A stretch of 38,828 nucleotides of DNA, from NCBI GenBank assembly GCA_028817975.1, contig JAPPOJ010000262.1:1-38828 (forward strand), written 5' to 3'. Below, in pieces: positions 9,901 to 17,448 of this stretch. Under the pieces are notes generated by a model that saw only the letters and a program-made list of their open reading frames with translations, was not told where the DNA came from and did not search any database. The DNA is from Zetaproteobacteria bacterium (GTDB taxonomy: Bacteria; Bdellovibrionota_B; Oligoflexia; Oligoflexales; Bog-1112). Each line of letters starts with the position of its first letter. Position 1 is the first letter of the stretch. Made by a program: the position numbers and the translations under genes.

Positions 9901-10123
9901 TTGCCAGCAAACGTGTCCTGCGGATGCTATTGAGTTTGGCAACGTCAAGGACCCGACAAGTCGTATTTCGAGTTTGCGGACACATTACCGTGCGTATACC
10001 ATGTTGAATGGAGATCCAGATCACCATCATTATGGTTTAAAGACGCTTCCTAGTGTAAACTACTTGGCGGAAGTGACGCTTAAAGAAGCCCCTGGTAAAA
10101 AGGAGACTGGCAGTGGGCACTAG
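6938..10123 (+). CDS. actB: Alternative complex III iron-sulfur subunit ActB (fused molybdopterin-like + ferredoxin-like)
   Basis: Largest ACIII subunit, carrying the iron-sulfur wire at the periplasmic face. The 1061-aa product (TTG start) has a twin-arginine motif RRDVLRLFG at about 76-84, followed by a lipobox-like SAGC (Cys 94). An N-terminal molybdopterin-oxidoreductase-like domain starts with CDGCASSC (124-131). In this family that domain is not expected to hold molybdopterin. The C-terminal part has four ferredoxin-type motifs: CTGCGACMIAC (about 817), CQHCNHAPCEAVCP (873), CVGTRYCANACP (905), and CSLC (959) with CQQTCP (989). This matches the family pattern of three 4Fe-4S and one 3Fe-4S cluster. 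It is encoded between actA and actC as usual. Tat export before assembly is inferred from the RR motif. Confidence 0.95.
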   Translation: MSKQEVDELAKLAEKPEVFAPSGSFEAPVRDVKPGEYYAYAEERLPGITEVEGSVEADLPVSPQEKLATQGFSLDRRDVLRLFGASAVASSAGCIQRPEEHIVSYIRKPRDQVPGVATHYASTCDGCASSCGIVVKTKGGRPVKIEGHDEHPVSQGALCGVGQAGLQALYHPERLKGPRVRVGERLDETTWDDVFERIAKTLGSKAKIGILTGAPSGHALEFYKEVLSNMGQGEDQLYTWEPNGLFTSIAKAHEFAFGELDLPRVELSSAQLVVGISSDFLDVGTAPVFHGKGFSRGHAYALGKRGRFVAFESNYTLTGAKADERHVINPGAEVLVTLLLVRSLMEEPGSRGSVAQRKQIADILELQKSVLDEAYAKVGIEKTVFDELAHSLLQMPSVILAGGSSVFDHNATQLQLAAIFANILIGSYGATLMFEDGWMPCPVVPGDLKRLLSNAEDLDALIVVDTNPIFSAPPSWEVRKVLERIPFVVSIQNFPNEMDDVAEFVLPNNHYLESWGDAQPVAGFWSMRQPVVRSTTNSRQAEDILLWVLAYMEKSLPYKDYRAYLRKRWQKIYDMSGTKVSYDHFLQAVTRRGFVGRLQTRTVAELSNVRDHFRGLPEPLTELSLISPLDSRLHDGRYAHLPVLQEAGDPITTITWDTWAGFNPHTMEARGIRQGQVVKVKSSVGEIEVTAFAVPGVHKNLVVVPRGNGHQDHRSTISYKNGVNPLPLFLRAEDRYSGQPVTSNQKIEVVVTEKRYRLAALQKTSDIGERSDIIKKHSLATLKRNFNKKRDLDHVPDLFPKLEEGEYKWGMSIDLDRCTGCGACMIACSVENNVPQVGREQILLGRTMHWIRLDRYFHGDLNNPKATFQPVMCQHCNHAPCEAVCPVYATTHDEEGMNAMTYNRCVGTRYCANACPYKVRRFNWWTHKWGEMGKRQMDRNPRAVNPDVTVRTRGVMEKCSLCVGRIRDAKHVAKAEGRKVKDRDVRTACQQTCPADAIEFGNVKDPTSRISSLRTHYRAYTMLNGDPDHHHYGLKTLPSVNYLAEVTLKEAPGKKETGSGH

Positions 10124-10213
10124 TAGAGCTTTATCTCCAGCGTAGAATAGTAGTTAGGTTTCTTGGTATCTATTTGGCAGGGCAGCTACAGAGAAATAGT
10201 TTGGGGTGCTTTC

Positions 10214-11563
10214 ATGAGTGACGCGGTTGATTGGGATAAGTCGGTTTCGGACGTAAATAACGGTGTGCTGGCGGCCACTGGAAAGCCTCACCCTACATTT
10301 TATGTTGCTTTAGGGCTTTCACTAGTGTGTTTAGTGATTGGTATTGTCGCTTGGGCTTTGCAGATCACTTATGGTACAGGTATGGCTGGCTTGAATAGCC
10401 CTGTGTATTGGGGAGTGTATATCACCGACTTTGTTTTTTGGGTCGGGATCGGACATGCTGGTACGCTTATCTCAGCGATTCTGTTTTTGTTTCGAGCCAA
10501 GTGGCGCAACAGTATTAATCGCTCTGCAGAAGCGATGACTGTTTTTGCGGTTATCACGGCTGGCCTCTTCCCTTTGATTCATGTTGGGAGGGTATGGTTG
10601 GCAGCGTATTGGATGGTACCTCTCCCCAATACGAATAACCTTTGGGTGAATTTTCGTTCGCCATTGATGTGGGATGTCTTCGCGATTTCGACCTACCTGA
10701 CGGTTTCTTTAACGTTTTGGTATATGGGCCTTGTTCCTGATTTGGCTTCGATGCGGGATCGTACGCGCGGGTATAAGCGTTTAATATACGGCTTTCTTTC
10801 CTTTGGATGGACCGGCACACTGCGCCAGTGGCACCATTACGAAGCCGGTTATGGGTTTTTAGCAGCCCTCGCCACACCTCTGGTCCTTAGTGTACACTCC
10901 ATCGTTTCTTGGGATTTTGCGATGTCTGTGCAACCTGGTTGGCATACGACGATTTTCCCACCTTATTTCGTCGCAGGTGCGATCTTGTCGGGCTGCGCCA
11001 TGGTTTATACTTTGGTACTTCCCTTCCGTAAAATGTTTAATTTGGAAGGCTTCATTCGCCATGAGCACTTGGAGGCTTTGATTAAACTGACTTTGCTGAC
11101 GTCGACAATCGTTGCTTATGCTTATGGGATTGAGTTTTTCATTGCCTGGTACTCTGGAAACCCTTACGAGTGGATTATCTTTCAGAAACGGGCATACGGA
11201 CCATATGCTTTTTACTTCTGGGTCATGACGTTTTGTAACTGCGTCTTTCCGCTTGCCTTCTGGTCGAAAAAGGTGCGTAACAATACGACGGCCTGCTTTA
11301 TCATTTGTGTCTTGGTGAATGTGGGGATGTGGTTCGAAAGGTACAACATTATTATTTCTAGTTTGGTGGAGGATTTCATCCCTGGGTCTTGGGGGCATTA
11401 TGAGCCTTCTCTAACAGAAATAGCCATCACCATTGGTAGCTTTGGCTGGTTCTTTACCTGGTTATTGATCTTCTGCCGATTCTTTCCGTTTGTATCTATG
11501 TCGGAGTTGAAGCTCATTATGCCTAAACCAATGCGGCCTAAAGACAAGTCGTTAGCAGCATGA
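10214..11563 (+). CDS. actC: Alternative complex III membrane subunit ActC (NrfD-like)
   Basis: Polytopic NrfD/PsrC-family subunit that binds quinol in ACIII. ATG 10214 is preferred over an in-frame start 17 codons upstream (10163): the downstream version begins MSDAVDWDK, typical of the cytoplasmic N-terminus, and has GGGG 7 nt upstream. It is 449 aa with about ten hydrophobic spans, for example FYVALGLSLVCLVIGIVAWA. Conserved-looking segments include GHAGTLISAILFLFRAKWRN and LFPLIHVGRVWLAAYW, where the His, Arg and Tyr residues match the quinol-site style of the family. It is followed closely (20 nt) by actD. Confidence 0.93.
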   Translation: MSDAVDWDKSVSDVNNGVLAATGKPHPTFYVALGLSLVCLVIGIVAWALQITYGTGMAGLNSPVYWGVYITDFVFWVGIGHAGTLISAILFLFRAKWRNSINRSAEAMTVFAVITAGLFPLIHVGRVWLAAYWMVPLPNTNNLWVNFRSPLMWDVFAISTYLTVSLTFWYMGLVPDLASMRDRTRGYKRLIYGFLSFGWTGTLRQWHHYEAGYGFLAALATPLVLSVHSIVSWDFAMSVQPGWHTTIFPPYFVAGAILSGCAMVYTLVLPFRKMFNLEGFIRHEHLEALIKLTLLTSTIVAYAYGIEFFIAWYSGNPYEWIIFQKRAYGPYAFYFWVMTFCNCVFPLAFWSKKVRNNTTACFIICVLVNVGMWFERYNIIISSLVEDFIPGSWGHYEPSLTEIAITIGSFGWFFTWLLIFCRFFPFVSMSELKLIMPKPMRPKDKSLAA

Positions 11564-11583
11564 TCTACTGAGAGGAGTAGGAA

Positions 11584-12114
11584 ATGGCCCGGGAAAAGGT
11601 ACCTGGAATTGTGGCTATCTTTAGCTATTTGGATGATATCTGCAAGACGGTGGAGACAATTGATAAGCGCCGCGATTTTGATGGTCATGAAGTGTATAGT
11701 CATACCTCTTACCATGAGTTGATCCACCTGGCTGAGGATAAATATGGTTCTAGTGAAGTCAAATGGTTTACCCTAGTGGGGGCCTTGACAGGAGTTTGCT
11801 CAGGCTTTGCGATGTGCCTGTGGATGGATTACGATTGGCCTATTGTCGTCGGCGGAAAAACAGCTGGGATTTATTCACTGCCAGCATATGTGGTCTTTGG
11901 CTTCGAGTTGATGATTTTGCTAGGGGCTTTAGCCACGATTCTTGGCATGTTTGTCATGGGACGTTTTCCCAACCCCAAAGATACTGTTTTGGACCCCAGA
12001 CTTTCGGATGATAAGTTTGCGGTTTACTTACCGGGGGTGAGTCCTGACAGCGAGCAGGCAAAGCTCTTAAAGGATTTGGGTGCGGAAGAAGTGTACTCGA
12101 CAACAGGTCGGTAG
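11584..12114 (+). CDS. actD: Alternative complex III membrane subunit ActD (DUF3341)
   Basis: Small ACIII subunit of the DUF3341 family, 176 aa. The N-terminal soluble part (VPGIVAIFSYLDDICKTVET) is followed by YHELIHLAEDKYGSSEVKWF and two membrane helices (FTLVGALTGVCSGFAMCLWM; LPAYVVFGFELMILLGALAT). The C-terminal tail contains MGRFPNPKDTVLDPRLSDDK, characteristic of the family, where aspartate and histidine residues have been discussed as proton-path elements. AGGAG stands upstream of ATG 11584. It lies between actC and actE in the canonical order. Confidence 0.93.
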   Translation: MAREKVPGIVAIFSYLDDICKTVETIDKRRDFDGHEVYSHTSYHELIHLAEDKYGSSEVKWFTLVGALTGVCSGFAMCLWMDYDWPIVVGGKTAGIYSLPAYVVFGFELMILLGALATILGMFVMGRFPNPKDTVLDPRLSDDKFAVYLPGVSPDSEQAKLLKDLGAEEVYSTTGR

Positions 12115-12170
12115 GAGAATTAGGTGATACGACGCTTTGAAAGTGGACTGAAAAAATTAGGGGCAAAGTC

Positions 12171-12713
12171 ATGATCTTGGAACGGATGCGTTGTGGTGCT
12201 GCTGTCAGCTTACTTTCAGTGCTTGTCGTTGTGGGCTGCAAGAATAATGCAACAGAGACGAAGTGGCAGTATATGCCCGATATGGCCGATGCGCCTGCAG
12301 TGAAATCCCAGCTAAATTACTTACTGCCTCCAGAGCATTCTGTAGCGTATCAGGGAGTGCTGTATCCTCCAGATGAAGAGTTGGAAATGTGGGAGAAAAG
12401 GTTTCATAATCCTTATGTGGGGCACCCTAAGGAAGATATTTATCGTGCGGAAGGAGCAAAGCTATTTGCTTTTAACTGTGTGCCTTGTCATGGTGCAGAT
12501 GGCAAGGGCGAGGGGACGGTCACCGATGAGTTTCCAAAGCCACCTAGTATTGTGAATGAACTCAACTTGCAACGTCCGGACGGCTTTTTCTTTCATAAGA
12601 TCACTGTTGGAGGTCCACTCATGCCGAGTCGCGCGGAAGATACGTACCCTCACGAGCGTTGGAAGATTATTTTGCATTTGCGTCGTTTGCAGGAAAAATA
12701 TGCGAGCGAATAA
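12171..12713 (+). CDS. actE: Alternative complex III monoheme cytochrome c lipoprotein ActE
   Basis: Monoheme c-type cytochrome of ACIII, 180 aa. The N-terminus is a lipoprotein signal ending LVVVGC, so Cys 23 would be lipidated. The heme motif CVPCH sits in FNCVPCHGADGKGEG (residues about 101-115), and a distal Met candidate occurs in GGPLMPSR. The start at ATG 12171 has AGGGG (12159-12163) 7 nt upstream. It presumably relays electrons from ActA/ActB to the terminal acceptor. Lipidation would use an Lgt such as the one encoded at 26100-26894. Confidence 0.92.
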   Translation: MILERMRCGAAVSLLSVLVVVGCKNNATETKWQYMPDMADAPAVKSQLNYLLPPEHSVAYQGVLYPPDEELEMWEKRFHNPYVGHPKEDIYRAEGAKLFAFNCVPCHGADGKGEGTVTDEFPKPPSIVNELNLQRPDGFFFHKITVGGPLMPSRAEDTYPHERWKIILHLRRLQEKYASE

Positions 12714-12767
12714 GCCAGGAATGGACCCTGATAAGCAGATTTATATCACCAGCCAGAGGTTTAGTTT

Positions 12768-14018
12768 ATGAAGTATGAAGAGCTTTTTGCAAATCGGCAA
12801 AGGTTACTTTTAACTCAGGCACCTACCACAAAGGCTATCTTTATTGCGATGGTAGCTGTGGGGGTTGTCGGTTTTCTTTTTGGTGTTTTATCGCCAGGGT
12901 CGGGAAAAAGAGCTTGGGCCAGTTTGTTGCTCAATGCAATGTTTTTTTACTCCTTGGCTTTGGGTGGTGTCGCTTTTGGCAATATGCAAGATGTTGTGGG
13001 TGCTTTATGGGGAAGGCCGATTAAAAGGATTCATGAGTCCTTTGGCTGCTTCTTGCCATGGATGAGCTTAGTTCTGGCGGCTTTTATTTTGGCGGTTCGC
13101 TTTGATCTTGCGGATGCTGGTAAGGTCTACTCTTGGGTTGCAGACCCTCATATTTTAGACCATTTTCACGGAAAAGATGTGTGGTTGCAGGTAGACTTTA
13201 TGCTGGTTCGTGACTTGCTTTGTTTAGCGGTTACTTATGGCTTGGTACGTTGGCACCTGGGGATGACACACACGCGTGATCAGCTATTTATGGAGGGTAA
13301 ACAAGAGCAGGCTCAGAAGTATGGGGAAGAAGTCCGGCAGAAATTGAGGCATTGGTCAGCCCCAGTGATGGTCGTATACTCTCTGTGTTTTTCTGTTATT
13401 TGTTTTGATTTAACCATGTCACTTGCACCAACCTGGTTTTCCACACTATGGGCGGGTTGGAGCTTTGCGATTATGATGCATATTTTAATGGCATCGACGC
13501 TTTTATTTCTCTTTTTCTTTAAAAACCGTGACATGGGTCAGTATATTAAGCGTCAGCAATTTCATGACATTGGTAAGTTGCTATTTGGTTTTACGGTATT
13601 TTTTGCGTATCTGACCTATGCACACGTCCTGACATATTGGTACGGGAACGTACCTGAGGAGACGTCCTATTTCCACTTGCGCCTTGAGCAGCCTTGGAAG
13701 ACGATGATTATGTTTTCTCCGTTGTGGTGGTTCTTTGTACCTTTCATTTCTTTAATTTGGAAGTCCAGCAAGTGGACGACCTGGGTTGCGATTCCGGTGA
13801 GCGTGGTGGTGCTATGTGCACAATGGTTCAACTATGTTCTTGTGGTCATCCCAGAGGTTGTTCCTGGTACGGAGTGGAATGGCCCGTGGGTCGAATTACC
13901 TATCTTTGTGGGCTGTCTCGGAGGCTTTTTGTGGAGTTTGAGTAGCATTTGGGGTAAAGTTCCTTTGCTAAGTGTGGCAGACCCTTTACTGTTGCAATAC
14001 TATGATGAGGCGCACTAG
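12768..14018 (+). CDS. actF: Alternative complex III membrane subunit ActF
   Basis: Polytopic membrane subunit related to ActC, 416 aa with about ten hydrophobic spans. Family-typical segments are FGNMQDVVGALWGRPIKRIH and FSVICFDLTMSLAPTWFSTL. GAGG lies 8 nt before ATG 12768. It is the last act gene: the next gene is convergent, so no cytochrome oxidase subunits follow, unlike many act clusters. A GC-rich 5-bp stem (GAGGC 14007-14011 with GCCTC 14018-14022) overlaps the stop codon. It is too short to call a terminator. Confidence 0.92.
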   Translation: MKYEELFANRQRLLLTQAPTTKAIFIAMVAVGVVGFLFGVLSPGSGKRAWASLLLNAMFFYSLALGGVAFGNMQDVVGALWGRPIKRIHESFGCFLPWMSLVLAAFILAVRFDLADAGKVYSWVADPHILDHFHGKDVWLQVDFMLVRDLLCLAVTYGLVRWHLGMTHTRDQLFMEGKQEQAQKYGEEVRQKLRHWSAPVMVVYSLCFSVICFDLTMSLAPTWFSTLWAGWSFAIMMHILMASTLLFLFFFKNRDMGQYIKRQQFHDIGKLLFGFTVFFAYLTYAHVLTYWYGNVPEETSYFHLRLEQPWKTMIMFSPLWWFFVPFISLIWKSSKWTTWVAIPVSVVVLCAQWFNYVLVVIPEVVPGTEWNGPWVELPIFVGCLGGFLWSLSSIWGKVPLLSVADPLLLQYYDEAH

Positions 14019-14046
14019 CCTCTTGGCTTGGGTGAACCTCTGTAGT

Positions 14047-15294
14047 TTAAGAATTTTCGGCGGTGTCCTTGTATTCTGCTCGTGCACTTTTGACTTTCTC
14101 CACTAAAGAGGTGTCTGGAGTGTTGCCTTCGCTTTTGATGTCACGTGCTACCCTTGCAAGTGCTGCGTACGCCTTTTCAAACTTGGGTTCGGAGATGTAA
14201 CTTTCGCAGAGCAATTCGAAGCTTTTGGGTAAATCCCCTTTGCGCTTCCAAGCTAGGCCAAGGTTGTAGACAAGTAGGTGTGTTTTGGCTTTGTCGGCTA
14301 AGAGTGAAATGGCATTTTCATAAGTTTGAATGGCTTCATCAAAGCTTGCTGTAGCTGCTTTTGCGATAGCAATATTATTAAAATGTGAGGCGAGTACGTC
14401 TCCATTTTGGGTTTGTGCTAGAAACTCTGCTGCAAGAGAAAGGTTGCCCTCCTTAAAGGCTAACTTACCTTGTTCTTCTTTTGCTTGTTCATTGTCCTCG
14501 TCAAGCTCTTCGACACGTTTAAAAACGTCCTTAGCCTTGTCGTGCTCATCTGCTTCTACGTATGCAGAACCTAGGGATACGAGAGAGGTGAGGTTTTGTG
14601 GTGAGTTTTCCACCATCTTTTCCAAAAGAGCAATAGCCTCTTCGTGTGCTCCTTTCATAGAACATAGTCGTGCTTTAAGCCGTAGAATATTGGTGTCGTC
14701 AGGTTTTTCTTCAATGAGTATGGCAATCGTGTGTTCAGCTTTTTCCAGGTTTTTAATTCCTAACCATATTTCAGCTAGATGTACCTGTGCCCTGAAGCGA
14801 ACAGGGCTGTTTTTTTTCGTTAAAGGTCCATCAAACCATTTAAGAGCCTCATTAAACTTACCTTCGGTCACTAACTGTTCAATTTTGCGTATTTTCTTTT
14901 CTTCGGCGGTGATGCTTTCTTCTCTGCGGATCAGTTCTTGGAGCTGGTTAAAAGCTTTTTCTTTATCAAAAGGCATGCCGAGAATGTCGTCAAAACCCAG
15001 CTCTTGGGTGAGACGAATATCTTCTTCGGACATACGTTTGGAAAAAATAAGACATGGAAGATGCGGTTTTTTGAGACGCAATTTTTGAATAATGATGGTT
15101 CCTGGAGTTGTTTCCATCTCCCATGCGCAGATGATTAGGTGGGGGTTTTCTGCTTTGGCGAGCGAGTCTGCATGTGCTCCTGTGGTGGCTGTATTTACTT
15201 GAATCGCTTTGCCAAGGTCTTGGATCAGCATCTCCCAGAAAAGTAGATTGCTTTCAACTTCATCGACAATCAGGATTTTGGATATTTTGGCCAT
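14047..15294 (-). CDS. Degenerate receiver-domain protein with TPR array
   Basis: Probable signalling or scaffold protein, 415 aa from ATG 15294. That start has GGAG 8 nt upstream; an earlier in-frame GTG at 15303 overlaps the same GGAG. Residues about 1-117 form a CheY-like receiver (KILIVDEVESNLLFWEMLI). The normal phospho-acceptor Asp is replaced: LIICAWEMET stands where families usually read LIISDWxMP, with codon GCA at 15124-15126. The usual KPF Lys region reads MPFDKEKAF. The remainder is a series of TPR-like helical hairpins (SLVSLGSAYVEADEHDKAKD, LVYNLGLAWKRKGDLPKSFE). Receiver-TPR proteins are common in Bdellovibrio-like bacteria. Phosphorylation of this one is doubtful. It is convergent with actF and stands alone. 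Confidence 0.85.
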   Translation of the reverse strand: MAKISKILIVDEVESNLLFWEMLIQDLGKAIQVNTATTGAHADSLAKAENPHLIICAWEMETTPGTIIIQKLRLKKPHLPCLIFSKRMSEEDIRLTQELGFDDILGMPFDKEKAFNQLQELIRREESITAEEKKIRKIEQLVTEGKFNEALKWFDGPLTKKNSPVRFRAQVHLAEIWLGIKNLEKAEHTIAILIEEKPDDTNILRLKARLCSMKGAHEEAIALLEKMVENSPQNLTSLVSLGSAYVEADEHDKAKDVFKRVEELDEDNEQAKEEQGKLAFKEGNLSLAAEFLAQTQNGDVLASHFNNIAIAKAATASFDEAIQTYENAISLLADKAKTHLLVYNLGLAWKRKGDLPKSFELLCESYISEPKFEKAYAALARVARDIKSEGNTPDTSLVEKVKSARAEYKDTAENS

Positions 15295-15537
15295 ATGAAT
15301 CACTCCGCAGCTTAACTATGTTAGATTTTCTGAAAGTAGTTTTGATTTTTTCCACTTATCATTTTAATGCGTATGAGATGGGCATCTCTTATTATGGGTT
15401 GAATAGCTTGACTGCTTGGACCGTCACAGAATATCTTGAAAGTATCCTACGATGGTGAATCTTTCACTGGACTCGAAGAATAATGGGGGAGTCTTCCTTA
15501 ATAAAAATGCTCATATTGTTGCGCTGAAGGGAGTTTT
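15295..15537. other. Divergent intergenic region upstream of pckG
   Basis: About 240 bp between the receiver-TPR gene and pckG. It contains a near-perfect palindrome, GAGATG GG CATCTC (15375-15388), of operator-like size. I see no convincing promoter hexamers or coding region. Confidence 0.4.
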
Positions 15538-17292
15538 ATGAACGTGAATGTGGATCATCATGAGTTAGTAAAATGGGTTCAAGAAGTCGAAAAGCTCACA
15601 CAGCCGGAAAAAGTGGTTTGGTGTAATGGGAGTGAAGAGGAGTATCAGACCTTTACCCAGCAGATGCTGCAGTCGGGAGACTTCCTTGCTTTGAACCAGC
15701 AGACTCATCCAGGATGCTACTTACATCGTTCTAGCCCTGATGATGTTGCTCGTACGGAACACCTCACCTTTGTCTGTACTCACGAACGAGAAGATGCAGG
15801 GCCTAACAATAATTGGATGTCTCCTGAAGATGGGCACAATAAAGTCGACGCCTTGTTTGCTGGGTGTATGCGCGGCCGTACGATGTACGTTGTGCCTTAT
15901 TGCATGGGACCTTTGGATTCTCCATTTTCCCGTTGTGGAGTAGAAATTACTGATAGTTTGTATGTTGTCGTGAACATGAAGATTATGACGAGGATGGGAG
16001 AGGTAGCCCTTAAAAAAATCTTACAAGAGAAGGCTTTTGTACGTGGTTTGCATTCTACGGGTGACCTTAAGATTGAGAATCGCCTTATTATGCACTTTCC
16101 AGAAGAGCTGATGATTAAGAGTATTGGCTCGGGATATGGGGGGAACGCTTTACTCGGTAAGAAGTGTCACGCCTTACGTATTGGCAGCTATCAAGCGCGG
16201 TCGGAAGGTTGGCTTGCGGAGCATATGCTCATTCTTGGTTTGGAAAGCCCTGAGGGAGAAAAGACATATATTGCAGCGGCTTTCCCATCCCAGTGTGGCA
16301 AAACCAACTTGGCGATGCTTATTCCTCCCGAATCCTATCAAGGCTGGAAAATATGGACTGTTGGAGATGATATTGCATGGATACACCCTGGTGAGGACGG
16401 ACGTTTGTATGCGATTAATCCTGAAGCAGGTTTCTTTGGAGTTGCTCCGGGAACTTCTGAAAAGACCAATCCGAATGCGATGGCTATGTTGAATCGCGAT
16501 GCTATTTTCACGAATGTTGGGGTTACAGAAGACCAGCAGCCGTGGTGGGAAGGCTTGAAGTCGGGAGACCCTGTTTTAAACTGGAGAGGAGAGTCTCTCT
16601 CGGAAGCCCCAGGGCAGCCCGTAGCTCACCCCAACAGTCGTTTTACAGTTTCGGCTAAGCAGTGTCCTAGCTACACTGAGGAGATGGAGAGCCCTCATGG
16701 CGTGCCCCTCTCGGCGATTATTTTTGGTGGTCGCCGGCCTTCTCTTATTCCTCTCGTCTTTGAGGCCAAGTCATGGGCTCACGGAGTATGGGTGGGTGCG
16801 AGCGTAGGGTCGGAAACCACAGCTGCGGCCACAGGGCAGGTCGGGGTGTTGCGTCGAGATCCCATGGCTATGAAGCCGTTCTGTGGATATAATTTCGCCG
16901 ATTATTGGGGGCACTGGCTCGAATTTGCAGATAAGCCTTCACAGTTACCCAAAATTTTTCACGTAAACTGGTTTCGGCAGACAGATGCAGGCGAGTTTAT
17001 TTGGCCTGGGTTTGGGGAAAATATTCGCGTTTTGGAGTGGATTGTTGCACGCTGCCGTGGAAAAGTTGAGGCAAAATCAACTCCGATTGGTTATGTCCCT
17101 CATATTGAAGATATTTCGCGGGTTGGGCTCAAGCTGAGTCAAGCGTCTTTGGAAGGCTTGTTAACAGTGGATCGCGCCGGATGGCAAAAGGAACTCGAGT
17201 CGACCTGTCGTTATATGCAGACGTATGGAGATCGTCTGCCTTCTGTGTTCTCCGAGATTCAAGAGGAAATTCTTGCGGATTTAAAAGCCTAA
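15538..17292 (+). CDS. pckG: Phosphoenolpyruvate carboxykinase (GTP)
   Basis: Converts oxaloacetate and GTP to phosphoenolpyruvate, CO2 and GDP: the gluconeogenic entry point, or the reverse anaplerotic step. The 584-aa product matches the GTP-dependent family in length. Seen motifs are the kinase P-loop FPSQCGKTNLAML (residues about 256-268), the metal-binding WTVGDDIAWI, the substrate region MGPLDSPFSRCGVEITDS, IIFGGRRPSLIPLVFEA, and VGASVGSETTAAATG. AGGG lies 6 nt before ATG 15538. It is monocistronic by position. The usual family Ala before the P-loop Cys (SACGK) is Gln here, a mild deviation. Confidence 0.97.
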   Translation: MNVNVDHHELVKWVQEVEKLTQPEKVVWCNGSEEEYQTFTQQMLQSGDFLALNQQTHPGCYLHRSSPDDVARTEHLTFVCTHEREDAGPNNNWMSPEDGHNKVDALFAGCMRGRTMYVVPYCMGPLDSPFSRCGVEITDSLYVVVNMKIMTRMGEVALKKILQEKAFVRGLHSTGDLKIENRLIMHFPEELMIKSIGSGYGGNALLGKKCHALRIGSYQARSEGWLAEHMLILGLESPEGEKTYIAAAFPSQCGKTNLAMLIPPESYQGWKIWTVGDDIAWIHPGEDGRLYAINPEAGFFGVAPGTSEKTNPNAMAMLNRDAIFTNVGVTEDQQPWWEGLKSGDPVLNWRGESLSEAPGQPVAHPNSRFTVSAKQCPSYTEEMESPHGVPLSAIIFGGRRPSLIPLVFEAKSWAHGVWVGASVGSETTAAATGQVGVLRRDPMAMKPFCGYNFADYWGHWLEFADKPSQLPKIFHVNWFRQTDAGEFIWPGFGENIRVLEWIVARCRGKVEAKSTPIGYVPHIEDISRVGLKLSQASLEGLLTVDRAGWQKELESTCRYMQTYGDRLPSVFSEIQEEILADLKA

Positions 17293-17379
17293 CCTTGTTG
17301 GCTCCAAAGGAAATTTATATCGATTGAACGAGTGGCCAAGTGTGTCGTGGGCATGCTGCGCTCCACTTTTAAATAAATG

Positions 17380-17407
17380 TTGACTTTTTTCAAAACATTG
17401 CTATCCT
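17380..17407 (+). promoter_or_regulatory. Candidate sigma-70 type promoter for brnQ
   Basis: TTGACT (17380-17385) and TATCCT (17402-17407) are separated by 16 nt. A start site near 17414 would leave a leader of about 35 nt before the TTG start at 17449. It is the best promoter match I see in the window. Confidence 0.5.
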
Positions 17408-17448
17408 TGCCTCACCTTTTGGAATAACCGTTTTAGGAGTGCCGTAGT

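Noticed and set aside
14007-14022. GAGGC/GCCTC hairpin as an act operon terminator
   Set aside because: The 5-bp stem overlaps the actF stop and has no T-run, so it is too weak to call.
14330-15088. A 252-aa open frame antisense to the receiver-TPR gene
   Set aside because: It is Ser/Arg-rich and lies wholly within a gene with clear receiver and TPR repeats.
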